A DNA stretch of 64,000 nt from positions 1-64,000 of the forward strand of contig UQHH01000004.1 in assembly GCA_900540865.1 (NCBI GenBank). The letters run 5' to 3'. Below the pieces are notes generated by a model that saw only the letters and a program-made list of their open reading frames with translations, searched no databases and was not told the DNA's origin. A program made the position numbers and the translations under genes. Origin of the DNA: an uncultured Oscillospiraceae bacterium (GTDB lineage: Bacteria; Bacillota; Clostridia; Oscillospirales; Acutalibacteraceae). Of this stretch, positions 17,329 through 24,477 are shown in pieces (the first letter of the stretch is position 1; every line of letters starts with the position of its first letter).

Positions 17329-18261
17329 TTATTCAAACAGGCTCAGCTGGTTTTGCAGGCAGGACTTTGCCGCGCGGTCTTTTATTACGTCCCCGTCCCG
17401 TACCTTCCCATAAAGCAGCGCACCGTGCGGGTCGTGCTCCATAAAACGCCGCCGTGCGGTCTGCGCGCCGCGGTTTGCGTAGCAGTAAATACAGCCGTTC
17501 TGGCAGGTTCCATACAGGCCGATGTCTGCGCTTTCATAACAACCGCAGCCGGGGCGCTGGTTTTTGTCGGGGCTAAGCCCAAGCTTTGCCCCACAGATGC
17601 GTTCAATCACCTCTTTATCGATACAGCTTGCCTTTTCAATGCCGTATGACGCAAGCTCCGGCCGCTCACAGCAGGCCTTCGGCGTAATGCCATAACGCCG
17701 TGCCGTCTGTGCAAGCGATTGGGAAAGCTGTGCCGTTTCTTCATCGTTCGGCGCGCGGTACGGCTGTTTTACCCCCTGCTTTTGATAAAAATCGACAAAG
17801 CTCAATGTCACGCTTTTCGTACTGGCGCAAAGGCGTTCGCAAAGACCGGCAAATTGCTTTTTGTGGTAAGGGACATTATATAAATCGGTCAGGAGAATCG
17901 GGTCGTACCGCCAAAGCACGCGGTGCCGCCCGATTTTTTTGCTCAAAGCATCAAACGTCTGGAGAATATCCTCCTTCGGCCTCAGCCCTTTCTCTATCAA
18001 AGGGCCGTAGGGCGTTACAGTAAACTGGACATAATAGCGGTAACCCATTTCGTCGAGAAGCGGTAGCTTATCCATCATATTTTGGAAATCCTTTGTCCAG
18101 AACACGATGCAGTCCACCGTTTCCGGCGAAAGCGCAATACGGCTGATTTGCTTTGCGTTCATAGGGTTGCGCACAAGGACAAATCCCGCTTTCAGCCTGT
18201 TTATAAACCAGTCGGAATACCAGCATGGAATGTCTGTCCTTCTGGAAGCCGACAGAATCAT
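17329..18261 (-). CDS. DUF1848 family protein, Fe-S/radical-SAM-like
   Basis: About 310 residues of the DUF1848 family, starting MILSASRRTDIPCWYSDWF. Further conserved parts are CIVFWTKDFQNMM, FTVTPYGPLIE and WRYDPILL. A C-terminal cysteine cluster, PGCGCYESADIGLYGTC then NGCIYCYAN, resembles a radical-SAM CxxxCxxC-type iron-sulfur site placed at the wrong end of the protein. The family has no proven reaction. ATG 18261 is slightly better spaced than GTG 18267. It stands alone, divergent from the stalk-protein gene. Confidence 0.85.
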   Translation of the reverse strand: MILSASRRTDIPCWYSDWFINRLKAGFVLVRNPMNAKQISRIALSPETVDCIVFWTKDFQNMMDKLPLLDEMGYRYYVQFTVTPYGPLIEKGLRPKEDILQTFDALSKKIGRHRVLWRYDPILLTDLYNVPYHKKQFAGLCERLCASTKSVTLSFVDFYQKQGVKQPYRAPNDEETAQLSQSLAQTARRYGITPKACCERPELASYGIEKASCIDKEVIERICGAKLGLSPDKNQRPGCGCYESADIGLYGTCQNGCIYCYANRGAQTARRRFMEHDPHGALLYGKVRDGDVIKDRAAKSCLQNQLSLFE

Positions 18262-18361
18262 GCCCACACACCCTTTCTGCCAATTTCTATTTAGAACATA
18301 TATTCTATTTTAAAACGAACAGGGGTAAAATGCAACCTTTTTGTGTCTGCGGACAGGCATT

Positions 18362-18390
18362 CACCATTGCGGTCCTGCTCGCATATGATA
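18362..18390 (+). promoter_or_regulatory. Candidate SigK-type sporulation promoter
   Basis: CACC (18362-18365) and CATATGATA (18382-18390) are 16 bp apart and fit the mACm / CATAnnnTA pattern of the late mother-cell sigma factor. It would drive the coat-like stalk protein gene. Short patterns like this occur by chance, so support is moderate. Confidence 0.4.
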
Positions 18391-18458
18391 GAATAAGCCG
18401 GGTTGTCCCGGCGGCAACAACTTTCGTGCCGTTTTTTAACGAAAGGAGAAACTTTGTT

Positions 18459-19121
18459 TTGAACGGTCTTCATACAAACGTATATAATTGCAAAGATTTA
18501 CAGATTACCTTTCCATGGCTGCCATGCCAGTACGGATGCACTCCGCGTCCTCCATGTCCCCCTGTGTGTCCGTGCCCTCCGGTGCCCCCATGTCCTCCGG
18601 TGCCTCCATGCCCACCTGTGCCCCCATGTCCGCCGGTGCCTCCGTGCCCGCCGGTGATTCCATGCCCTCCGGTGTGTCCGTGTCCGCCGGAGTGCCCGTG
18701 TCCGCCGACACCGGAAGACAGCGCAGCATTGCTCAAGGCGGTCAACACCGGCGACCAAATTCTACGTTCCGGCAATTCTATTGTATTTAACCAAAACACC
18801 ATTGCCGAAGGAAACGCGGTTACACATACCGCGGGTTCATCCGTCTTTACTATAATGGAGACGGGGCTGTACCGTATTATGTGTAAATTCAATTACGAAG
18901 CCGCAAGCATCGGTACCGCAAATTTTGAATTGCGCAATTACCCGGAGAGCACCGTAGTCGAACAGATTATACAAAATCCCCAGACCGGCACGATTATGCT
19001 AAACGACGCGCTGTATCTCGCGGAGGGCACCTCCATTGAAGCTTATTTCTCCACTGTAACGGGTACGCTCGACGTGCTTACTATTTCACAGCCGGTTATC
19101 ATTATTGAAAAGATTAGGTAG
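18459..19121 (+). CDS. Cys-Pro stalk surface protein with TNF/C1q-like tip
   Basis: The start is TTG 18459, in frame and 9 nt after AAAGGAG; an open frame upstream to 18225 has no initiation signal. The 220-residue protein has a short N-terminus, then residues 27-83 made of CPPVPP/CPPVCP repeats (period 6, 14 Cys), then a beta-rich C-terminal domain of about 130 residues (NTGDQILRSGNSIVFNQN ... GLYRIMCKFNYEA) resembling the TNF/C1q-like tips of BclA-type exosporium proteins. The Cys-Pro stalk replaces the collagen-like GXX stalk. No signal peptide is visible, as usual for coat proteins. Spore-surface location is inferred. Confidence 0.75.
   Translation: MNGLHTNVYNCKDLQITFPWLPCQYGCTPRPPCPPVCPCPPVPPCPPVPPCPPVPPCPPVPPCPPVIPCPPVCPCPPECPCPPTPEDSAALLKAVNTGDQILRSGNSIVFNQNTIAEGNAVTHTAGSSVFTIMETGLYRIMCKFNYEAASIGTANFELRNYPESTVVEQIIQNPQTGTIMLNDALYLAEGTSIEAYFSTVTGTLDVLTISQPVIIIEKIR
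18537..18707 (+). repeat. 18-bp tandem repeats coding for CPPVPP
   Basis: About nine units of TGYCCNCCNGTGCCNCCN, with synonymous drift between units. They encode the cysteine-proline stalk of the surface protein. Length variation between strains would be expected. Confidence 0.9.
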
Positions 19122-19167
19122 CCCCCCCTGCCTTCATCAATCAATTTATCCTCCCAAACCTTATTAC

Positions 19168-19206
19168 AAAGGAACCGGGCGCCCGACGGCGCCCGGTTCC
19201 TTTTGT
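19168..19206 (+). terminator. Strong terminator after the stalk protein
   Basis: A perfect 16-bp stem (AAAGGAACCGGGCGCC and complement, 4-nt loop) ends in a T-run. Confidence 0.93.
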
Positions 19207-19442
19207 CATGTAAGAAGGAGAGCGTATATCAAGCCCCCGGCTGATAATCCGAAAGCTTTTTTCATCAGGCAAATTTTTTTCATATCTTTTAAATGTTTTC
19301 TGTCCTTGTTTCATGGCGGGATGTGCCTCCTATCTGCGCAATGCCGGTTTTTCTCTGTTATGGCGTCTATCAGCCGGCCTGTTTTTGATTCCATTGACAG
19401 GATAACACGCGTAACTTAAACAAAGCTTAAATTTTACAAACA
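19207..19442. other. Intergenic spacer without recognised features
   Basis: About 235 bp between two terminators. No open frame with a ribosome site, promoter or repeat is convincing. Confidence 0.4.
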
Positions 19443-19470
19443 AAAAAGCAGGCTTTCGCCTGCTTTTCGT
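19443..19470 (-). terminator. Terminator of the first MATE gene
   Basis: AAAAGCAGGC/GCCTGCTTTT with a TTTC loop; on the minus strand it ends in a long T-run. Confidence 0.88.
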
Positions 19471-19500
19471 TTTGTCCTTCCGGCAAACCTTACAAAAGTG

Positions 19501-20916
19501 TCAGTCCTGCGCCTGCGCCGGTACAAGCGCTGTTTCCAGGTTCTTTTCTTTGCGCGCAGCCGTTTTATACTCCAGAATAACCAAAACTACCGTCAGTGAA
19601 AACGCGAGGACGTCGGCAACAGGCGCCGCCCACAGCATACCGGTTACACCGAAGCGCGAAGCCAAAACAACAACTCCGGGAACAAGGAATATAACGTCGC
19701 GCGAAAGCGATAAAACGGCCGCCTTTACAGGCCTGCCGATTGCCTGCAAAAAGATGCTGCTTGCCTTTTGCACACAGCAAAGTAAAATCCCGCCAAGGAA
19801 AATGCGGAAGCATAAGCTTGCGTATTCGTTATAAAGCGCGCTTTCGCTGCCAAACAGGCTCACAATCGCCTGCGGGCAAAACTCAAAAAGAATCGTTGCG
19901 GCTAAGCCGACCGCGAGGTTTGCGAGGACGACGAGCCGGTACGCCCGAAACACCCGCTTATAATTTTTTGCGCCGTAATTGTAGCCGATTATCGGCTGCC
20001 CGCCCACCGCGATGCCGACGGAAAAGGCAATGACGATACCGAACACCTTCATAACGATACCCACGACGGACAGCGGGATATCCGCGCCGAACCGCGACTG
20101 CGGGCCAAAGGCTGTAATCATATTGTTCGCAACGCTTATTACTATAACAATTGCGGTCTGCGTAATAAAGCTGGATATACCGAGCTGGCACACGGTTTTT
20201 ATTGTTTTTCTGCTTAACCGGAAGCTTTCTTTCTGAAACCGGAACGATTTCGGCTTACGGAAATACAGCGCTGTCACGGCACAGGAAACAACCTGGCCGA
20301 TTACGGTAGCAATCGCCGCGCCCTGCACGCCCATATCAAAAACAAAAATCGCAATCGGGTCTAAAATCAGGTTGAGCACAGCGCCTATGACGGTCGCAGT
20401 CATAGCGTAGCCGGGCGAGCCGTCCGCGCGGATGGCGGAATTCATGCCCGAGGTAAATACATAAAACGGGATTCCGAGCAGGATAATCCTGATATAGTCC
20501 CAGGCATAGCCATAGCAGGCCTGCGTCGCGCCGAACAGCTTGAGAACCGGCTGTGTAAAGACAAGGCCGGTTACCATAAGCAAAATGCCTGTTACAGCCG
20601 TCATAACAACAGCGCCGCCAACACATTTATGGCAGGTTTCGCGGTCTCCCCTGCCGAGCGAAAGGCTCAAAAGCGCCGCGCTTCCGTCCCCGATTAAAAG
20701 CGCCAACGCAAGCGCCACAACGGTAAACGGATAAACCACATTCGTCGCCGCGTTCCCGAGATACCCTACGCTCTGCCCGATGAAAATCTGGTCTACGATA
20801 TTATAAAGGGCGCTTACGAGCATGGAAAGCACGCAGGGGACGGAGAATTTAAGCAGCAGCTTACCAATAGGCTGCTGCGCTAGATAAGTATTTGTTTCTT
20901 TTTTAGTTTTTGTCAT
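19501..20916 (-). CDS. MATE-family multidrug exporter
   Basis: A 471-residue membrane protein with about 12 helices in two homologous halves, N-terminus PIGKLLLKFSVPCVLSMLV and ALYNIVDQIFIGQ, standard for the DinF/NorM-like MATE group of cation-driven drug exporters. The repeat of the first-half motif, GYNYGAKN, is present in the second half. ATG 20916 is set by AAGGAGA upstream. It has its own promoter and a ~143-nt GC-structured leader. Substrate unknown. Confidence 0.9.
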   Translation of the reverse strand: MTKTKKETNTYLAQQPIGKLLLKFSVPCVLSMLVSALYNIVDQIFIGQSVGYLGNAATNVVYPFTVVALALALLIGDGSAALLSLSLGRGDRETCHKCVGGAVVMTAVTGILLMVTGLVFTQPVLKLFGATQACYGYAWDYIRIILLGIPFYVFTSGMNSAIRADGSPGYAMTATVIGAVLNLILDPIAIFVFDMGVQGAAIATVIGQVVSCAVTALYFRKPKSFRFQKESFRLSRKTIKTVCQLGISSFITQTAIVIVISVANNMITAFGPQSRFGADIPLSVVGIVMKVFGIVIAFSVGIAVGGQPIIGYNYGAKNYKRVFRAYRLVVLANLAVGLAATILFEFCPQAIVSLFGSESALYNEYASLCFRIFLGGILLCCVQKASSIFLQAIGRPVKAAVLSLSRDVIFLVPGVVVLASRFGVTGMLWAAPVADVLAFSLTVVLVILEYKTAARKEKNLETALVPAQAQD

Positions 20917-21059
20917 GTAAATTTCTCCTTTCAAAGCAAAAGCAAAGCCCAAATGAACGCAAAAAAGTGCAGCCTTTTCCGGTTTTCACCATGAATAGAC
21001 TGCGCACTGCTCCCAGCTGGACTTACATCTAATTGTAAACGGCAGGGCCTCTGCCCCGC
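20917..21059 (-). promoter_or_regulatory. Structured leader of the MATE gene
   Basis: The predicted 5' leader of about 143 nt contains a GC-rich hairpin near its start (GGCAG/CTGCC) and a later GTGCGCAG...CTGCAC pairing followed by TTTTTT, which could be a terminator. No known riboswitch family is recognised. Confidence 0.4.
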
Positions 21060-21065
21060 TTTTAT

Positions 21066-21094
21066 ATTATACTGCAGCTTTTGCTTTGCTGTAA
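21066..21094 (-). promoter_or_regulatory. SigA promoter of the MATE gene
   Basis: On the minus strand TTACAG and TATAAT are separated by 17 bp. Confidence 0.65.
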
Positions 21095-21193
21095 GAGAAA
21101 AATTACCGTCAAAATGGGAGAAAATTCACTGGACGCCGCCGCCTGTTATTTGTGCGTTCTCACGAAACGACGGGTGGTTTTTCCTTCCTCCAG

Positions 21194-21586
21194 CTATCTC
21201 GAATCGGTTTCTTCCTTCAGCTTCTTTTCCGCGGGCAGCAGCCCCTGCTCATAACGCTCAATTTTTGTATTGAGCCGGTCAAGCGTTCTCTGCATTTCGC
21301 CAATCCGCTGCGCAAGCTGGTCGCGCTGCTCGATAAGGAGCTGCTTTCTCGCCTCGATTGTCCCGTCGCCCTGCTGGAACAGGGCGATATATTCAATCAG
21401 CGCCTCGACCTGCAATCCGGCGCCGCGCATACATTTGGCAAACTCTACCCAATTGCAGTCGTTTTCCGTATAATCACGGATACCGGACGGCAGGCGGTTG
21501 ACTGCGGGAATCAACCCAATGCGTTCGTAATACCGCAGAGTATCGGCTGAAATATCATATTTTTTGCTGACCTGCGCGATGGTCAT
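21194..21586 (-). CDS. MerR-family regulator (AdhR-like)
   Basis: A 130-residue MerR protein with winged helix (MTIAQVSKKYDISADTLRYYERIGLI) and a long C-terminal dimerisation coiled coil (about 80-125). No C-terminal cysteines of metal sensors are seen. It lies 45 bp downstream of an iron-type alcohol dehydrogenase gene, the arrangement of aldehyde-sensing AdhR systems, and a MerR-type promoter with a spacer dyad precedes that pair. GGGAGG supports ATG 21586. Aldehyde or thiol stress as inducer is inferred. Confidence 0.88.
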   Translation of the reverse strand: MTIAQVSKKYDISADTLRYYERIGLIPAVNRLPSGIRDYTENDCNWVEFAKCMRGAGLQVEALIEYIALFQQGDGTIEARKQLLIEQRDQLAQRIGEMQRTLDRLNTKIERYEQGLLPAEKKLKEETDSR

Positions 21587-21631
21587 GGCCGTTTCCTCCC
21601 TTTTATTTCAGCTTTCCATAAGTTTTGATAA

Positions 21632-22801
21632 TCACCTGTAGGATTTTTTATAAATTGCCACGCAGTCGTCAATCGAAAGTCGTGAGCGGTCGCACTCGAA
21701 CAATCCGCCCATCGAGTCCATCGCGTTATGCGCGAGCGACAAAAGCTCGTCTTTGGTGATACCGTAATCGGACATTTTCAGGTTAGCCACGCCGCAGTCC
21801 TCCTGCAGCTTTGCAAGAGCTGTGATAAAGTCCTCCGGTTTACCGGCGTTTTCCATGCCGAGCGCTCTCGCCATGCGGACAAACCGCTCGTCACAGACGT
21901 GCTTTTCAATAAAGTGCGCAAAGTACGCCTTGCTTATCATAATCAGGCCCGCGCCGTGCGGCAGCTCCTGATGGTACGCGGACATCGCATGTTCCAGAGA
22001 ATGCTCGCTCGTAACGGTTCCGACGCACATAACCACGCCGGACAGCGTGTTTCCGAACGCCACAAGCTCGCGCGCCCGCATGTCGTTCCCGTCGTTTACC
22101 GCCTTTGCAAGATTGCGGCCGATGTTTTCTATCGCGGTGATTGCGTACATATCGCTCATAAGGTTCGCGTTGACTGAAATATAGCCCTCCACGCTGTGGA
22201 ACAGCGCGTCGAAGCCCTGATAGGCTGTAAATTTGGGCGGGACGGTGCGCATAAGCTCCGGGTCGACGATTGCGAGTACAGGGAAGAGCGCCTCGTTTAC
22301 CAAGCCGATTTTCTCGTGTGTATCCGGATTCGTAATGACTCCGCCGGAATCAGTCTCGGAGCCTGTGCCGGCCGTCGTCGTAATGGCGACAATCGGAAGC
22401 GGTTCGTTTTCAAACGGCTTTCCAAGCCCGGTACCTCCGGAAATGTAGTCCCAAAGGTCGCCGCTGCTCGTCGCAACTACGGCAATCGCCTTCGCCGCGT
22501 CCATCACGCTGCCGCCACCGAGCGCGACAATAAAATCACAGCCGTTTTCACGGGCGAACGCCCCGCCCTCCATAATGGTTTGCTTGAGCGGGTTTGCCTG
22601 TATTTTATCGAAAACCGCATATTCCACCCCCGCTTTATCAAGCTGCTCCCGCGTACGTGCAAGCGCGCCGTTTTCTTTCACGGATTTTCCGTTGGAGATT
22701 AAAAGCATCGCCTTTTTGCCCGGCAGCTTCTGCCGGGAAAGGCTGTTAAGCTCCCCCGCCCCAAACAGGACGCGCGTAGGTACATACATATGAAAACTCA
22801 T
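21632..22801 (-). CDS. Iron-containing alcohol dehydrogenase
   Basis: A 389-residue group III (Fe-dependent) alcohol dehydrogenase. It starts MSFHMYVPTRVLFGAGELN, has the NAD(P)-binding GGGSVMDAAKAIA, then AITTTAGTGSETDSGGVI, and the metal-ligand His cluster EHSLEHAMSAYHQELPHG. It likely interconverts short-chain or hydroxy aldehydes and alcohols with NAD(P)H. ATG 22801 follows AAAGGAG. Co-transcribed with the MerR regulator; the MerR-type promoter suggests induction by aldehyde stress. Confidence 0.92.
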   Translation of the reverse strand: MSFHMYVPTRVLFGAGELNSLSRQKLPGKKAMLLISNGKSVKENGALARTREQLDKAGVEYAVFDKIQANPLKQTIMEGGAFARENGCDFIVALGGGSVMDAAKAIAVVATSSGDLWDYISGGTGLGKPFENEPLPIVAITTTAGTGSETDSGGVITNPDTHEKIGLVNEALFPVLAIVDPELMRTVPPKFTAYQGFDALFHSVEGYISVNANLMSDMYAITAIENIGRNLAKAVNDGNDMRARELVAFGNTLSGVVMCVGTVTSEHSLEHAMSAYHQELPHGAGLIMISKAYFAHFIEKHVCDERFVRMARALGMENAGKPEDFITALAKLQEDCGVANLKMSDYGITKDELLSLAHNAMDSMGGLFECDRSRLSIDDCVAIYKKSYR

Positions 22802-22842
22802 GAAAAACACTCCTTTTTAAATATAATTGTTATCCTGATACA

Positions 22843-22873
22843 ACCATAACACCTGGAGTACACTCCAAGTCAA
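22843..22873 (-). promoter_or_regulatory. MerR-type promoter with overlapping dyad
   Basis: On the minus strand TTGACT and TATGGT are 19 bp apart, longer than optimal as in MerR-activated promoters. The spacer holds the dyad ACTTGGAGTGTACTCCAGGT (22851-22870), a typical AdhR/MerR operator. Confidence 0.8.
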
Positions 22874-22905
22874 GACTTTTTTGAAAATTTTTTTGCCGCG
22901 CACGT

Positions 22906-23565
22906 TCAAAGCAATTCAAAGTGATTTTTATGAAACCGCAAAACACCCTCGTCGCGCAGCCCGCAAAGCTCAGCGGACATTGCGCTGCGGTCGACGGAAA
23001 GGTAATCCGCAAGCTGCTGCCGGTTATATGGAATATCGAAGCCGGAGGCACCCTGCCTTACTGATTCCGCCGAAAGGAAGGACAGCAGCTTTTCCCTAGT
23101 GGTACGCTGTGTGATATGCGTAAGTTTTTCCGTCAGGCGCAGGTTTTTCTGCGCAAGGCAGGCCGCAAGGTTTTGAACCACCCTGCCGTGAAACGCGCAG
23201 GACGCGCCGCAGGTCTTGAGAATTTGGCTTACATCGAGAAAAAGCACAGCCGATTTCATTTCCGTCGTAACGGAGACGCTCAAACGTGCGCCCGGTACGC
23301 AGGCAAACGCCTCCGCGAATATTTCGCCCGGCGCAATTTTCGAAATGATGTTGCGGTTGCCCCAGAAATCCTCCTGGACGATGCAAACCACGCCCTCCAA
23401 AAGAAGCATGACATAGCCGTTCGTTTCTCCCGCGCGCAGGATGTATTCGTTCTTTTGGTATTCCGCCTGTTTCGCGCTTAAGCAAGTAAGCATTTTTTCC
23501 GTCTCCCGCACGGTTGTCCCGGCAAATAGAAAGGAGCTGTTTATTAAATTCAAAAATTTTTGCAT
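22906..23565 (-). CDS. Crp/Fnr-family transcriptional regulator
   Basis: A 219-residue protein with an N-terminal cyclic-nucleotide-binding-like barrel (about 20-120: LRAGETNGYVMLLLEGVV, IAPGEIFAEAFAC) and a C-terminal winged helix (about 150-215: RTTREKLLSFLSAES, NRQQLADYLSVDRSAMSAEL). It is divergent from an iron-sulfur protein gene with only 100 bp between starts, so it probably controls that gene. It lacks the N-terminal Cys cluster of FNR; the effector is unknown. Confidence 0.9.
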   Translation of the reverse strand: MQKFLNLINSSFLFAGTTVRETEKMLTCLSAKQAEYQKNEYILRAGETNGYVMLLLEGVVCIVQEDFWGNRNIISKIAPGEIFAEAFACVPGARLSVSVTTEMKSAVLFLDVSQILKTCGASCAFHGRVVQNLAACLAQKNLRLTEKLTHITQRTTREKLLSFLSAESVRQGASGFDIPYNRQQLADYLSVDRSAMSAELCGLRDEGVLRFHKNHFELL

Positions 23566-23606
23566 TCTTCATCCTCCGTTGGAAATACAACAGATTTATG
23601 CGATTG

Positions 23607-23635
23607 ATTATAGTATGATAAGTATGCAAAGTCAA
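23607..23635 (-). promoter_or_regulatory. SigA promoter of the Crp/Fnr gene
   Basis: Minus-strand TTGACT and TATAAT with 17-bp spacer. The opposite direction has TATGAT but no good -35, suggesting the ferredoxin gene needs an activator. Confidence 0.75.
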
Positions 23636-23665
23636 GATACATTTGCAAGCCAAGGAGGAGTTAAT

Positions 23666-24361
23666 ATGATAAGGAAAATAATACAAATCGATGAGGACAA
23701 ATGTAACGGCTGCGGCCTGTGTGCGCAGGCCTGCCACGAGGGCGCAATCGGTATGGTTGAGGGAAAAGCAAGGCTTTTGCGCGACGATTACTGCGACGGG
23801 CTGGGTGATTGCCTGCCCGTATGCCCCACCGGAGCTATCACGTTTGTAAACAGGGAGGCCGCCGATTACGACGAGCAGGCGGTCAAGGCAAACCAGCGGC
23901 GGACAGAGCCGCTTGCCTGCGGGTGCCCGGGAACAAACGTAAAAGTGCTTGAAAGAACAGACGCGCCCGCAAAGGAAGAAGCCGCACCGCCCTTATCCTC
24001 GCAGCTGCGGCAATGGCCGGTGCAGATTAAGCTTGTCCCGGTGAACGCGCCGTATTTTCAGGGCGCGCACCTGCTGGTTGCCGCCGATTGCTCCGCTTAC
24101 GCCTATGCGGATTTTCACCAGACCTTTATCCGCAACAAAATCACGCTGATTGGATGCCCAAAGCTCGATTCTGTGGATTATACCGAAAAGCTTAGGGAAA
24201 TCATAAAAAATAATGAAATCAAAAGCGTAACGGTTGTGCGTATGGAGGTTCCGTGCTGCGGCGGAATAGAAAACGCCGTTAAATCCGCGCTTCAGGAAAG
24301 CGTTAAATTCCTGCCGTGGCAGGTAAAAACAATTACAACTGATGGGAATATCCTCGATTAA
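23666..24361 (+). CDS. Two-cluster 4Fe-4S ferredoxin-like protein
   Basis: A 231-residue protein starting at ATG 23666 behind AAGGAGGAG. Cluster 1 is CNGCGLCAQAC (Cys13, 16, 19, 23) and cluster 2 is CDGLGDCLPVCP (Cys43, 49, 53). A C-terminal domain (about 115-231) contains AADCSAYAYADF, LIGCPKLDS and MEVPCCGG, conserved in this family. The protein is a likely anaerobic electron carrier or redox partner. Members commonly neighbour a Crp/Fnr gene, as here; the electron donor and acceptor are unknown. Confidence 0.88.
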   Translation: MIRKIIQIDEDKCNGCGLCAQACHEGAIGMVEGKARLLRDDYCDGLGDCLPVCPTGAITFVNREAADYDEQAVKANQRRTEPLACGCPGTNVKVLERTDAPAKEEAAPPLSSQLRQWPVQIKLVPVNAPYFQGAHLLVAADCSAYAYADFHQTFIRNKITLIGCPKLDSVDYTEKLREIIKNNEIKSVTVVRMEVPCCGGIENAVKSALQESVKFLPWQVKTITTDGNILD

Positions 24362-24396
24362 CCGGTACAGGCATACCGTCTGCCGGGATATAAATG

Positions 24397-24450
24397 TTTC
24401 ATCAAAGGCGCCTGCCGCAAAAAAAATGCGAGCAGGCGCCTTTGATGAAA
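24397..24450. terminator. Long hairpin between convergent genes
   Basis: A perfect 19-bp stem (24397-24415 with 24432-24450) with an inner CGCA/TGCG extension. The loop holds A8 on the plus strand. It lies between the ferredoxin stop and the convergent ATPase stop and probably blocks transcription both ways, although neither strand has a T-run directly after the stem. Confidence 0.6.
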
Positions 24451-24477
24451 AAGAACATAAAGCGTAACGTAAAAAAG

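Noticed and set aside
18225..18458. N-terminal extension of the Cys-Pro protein
   Set aside because: Crosses the opposite-strand gene start and has no initiation signal; TTG 18459 has one.
18470..18892. Minus-strand Gly/His-rich open frames opposite the stalk gene
   Set aside because: They are reading-frame shadows of the 18-bp repeats with GHGG-type repeats and no ribosome site.
20917..21059. Known riboswitch in the MATE leader
   Set aside because: I compared by eye with common classes (guanidine, SAM, cobalamin, T-box) and found no core motif match.
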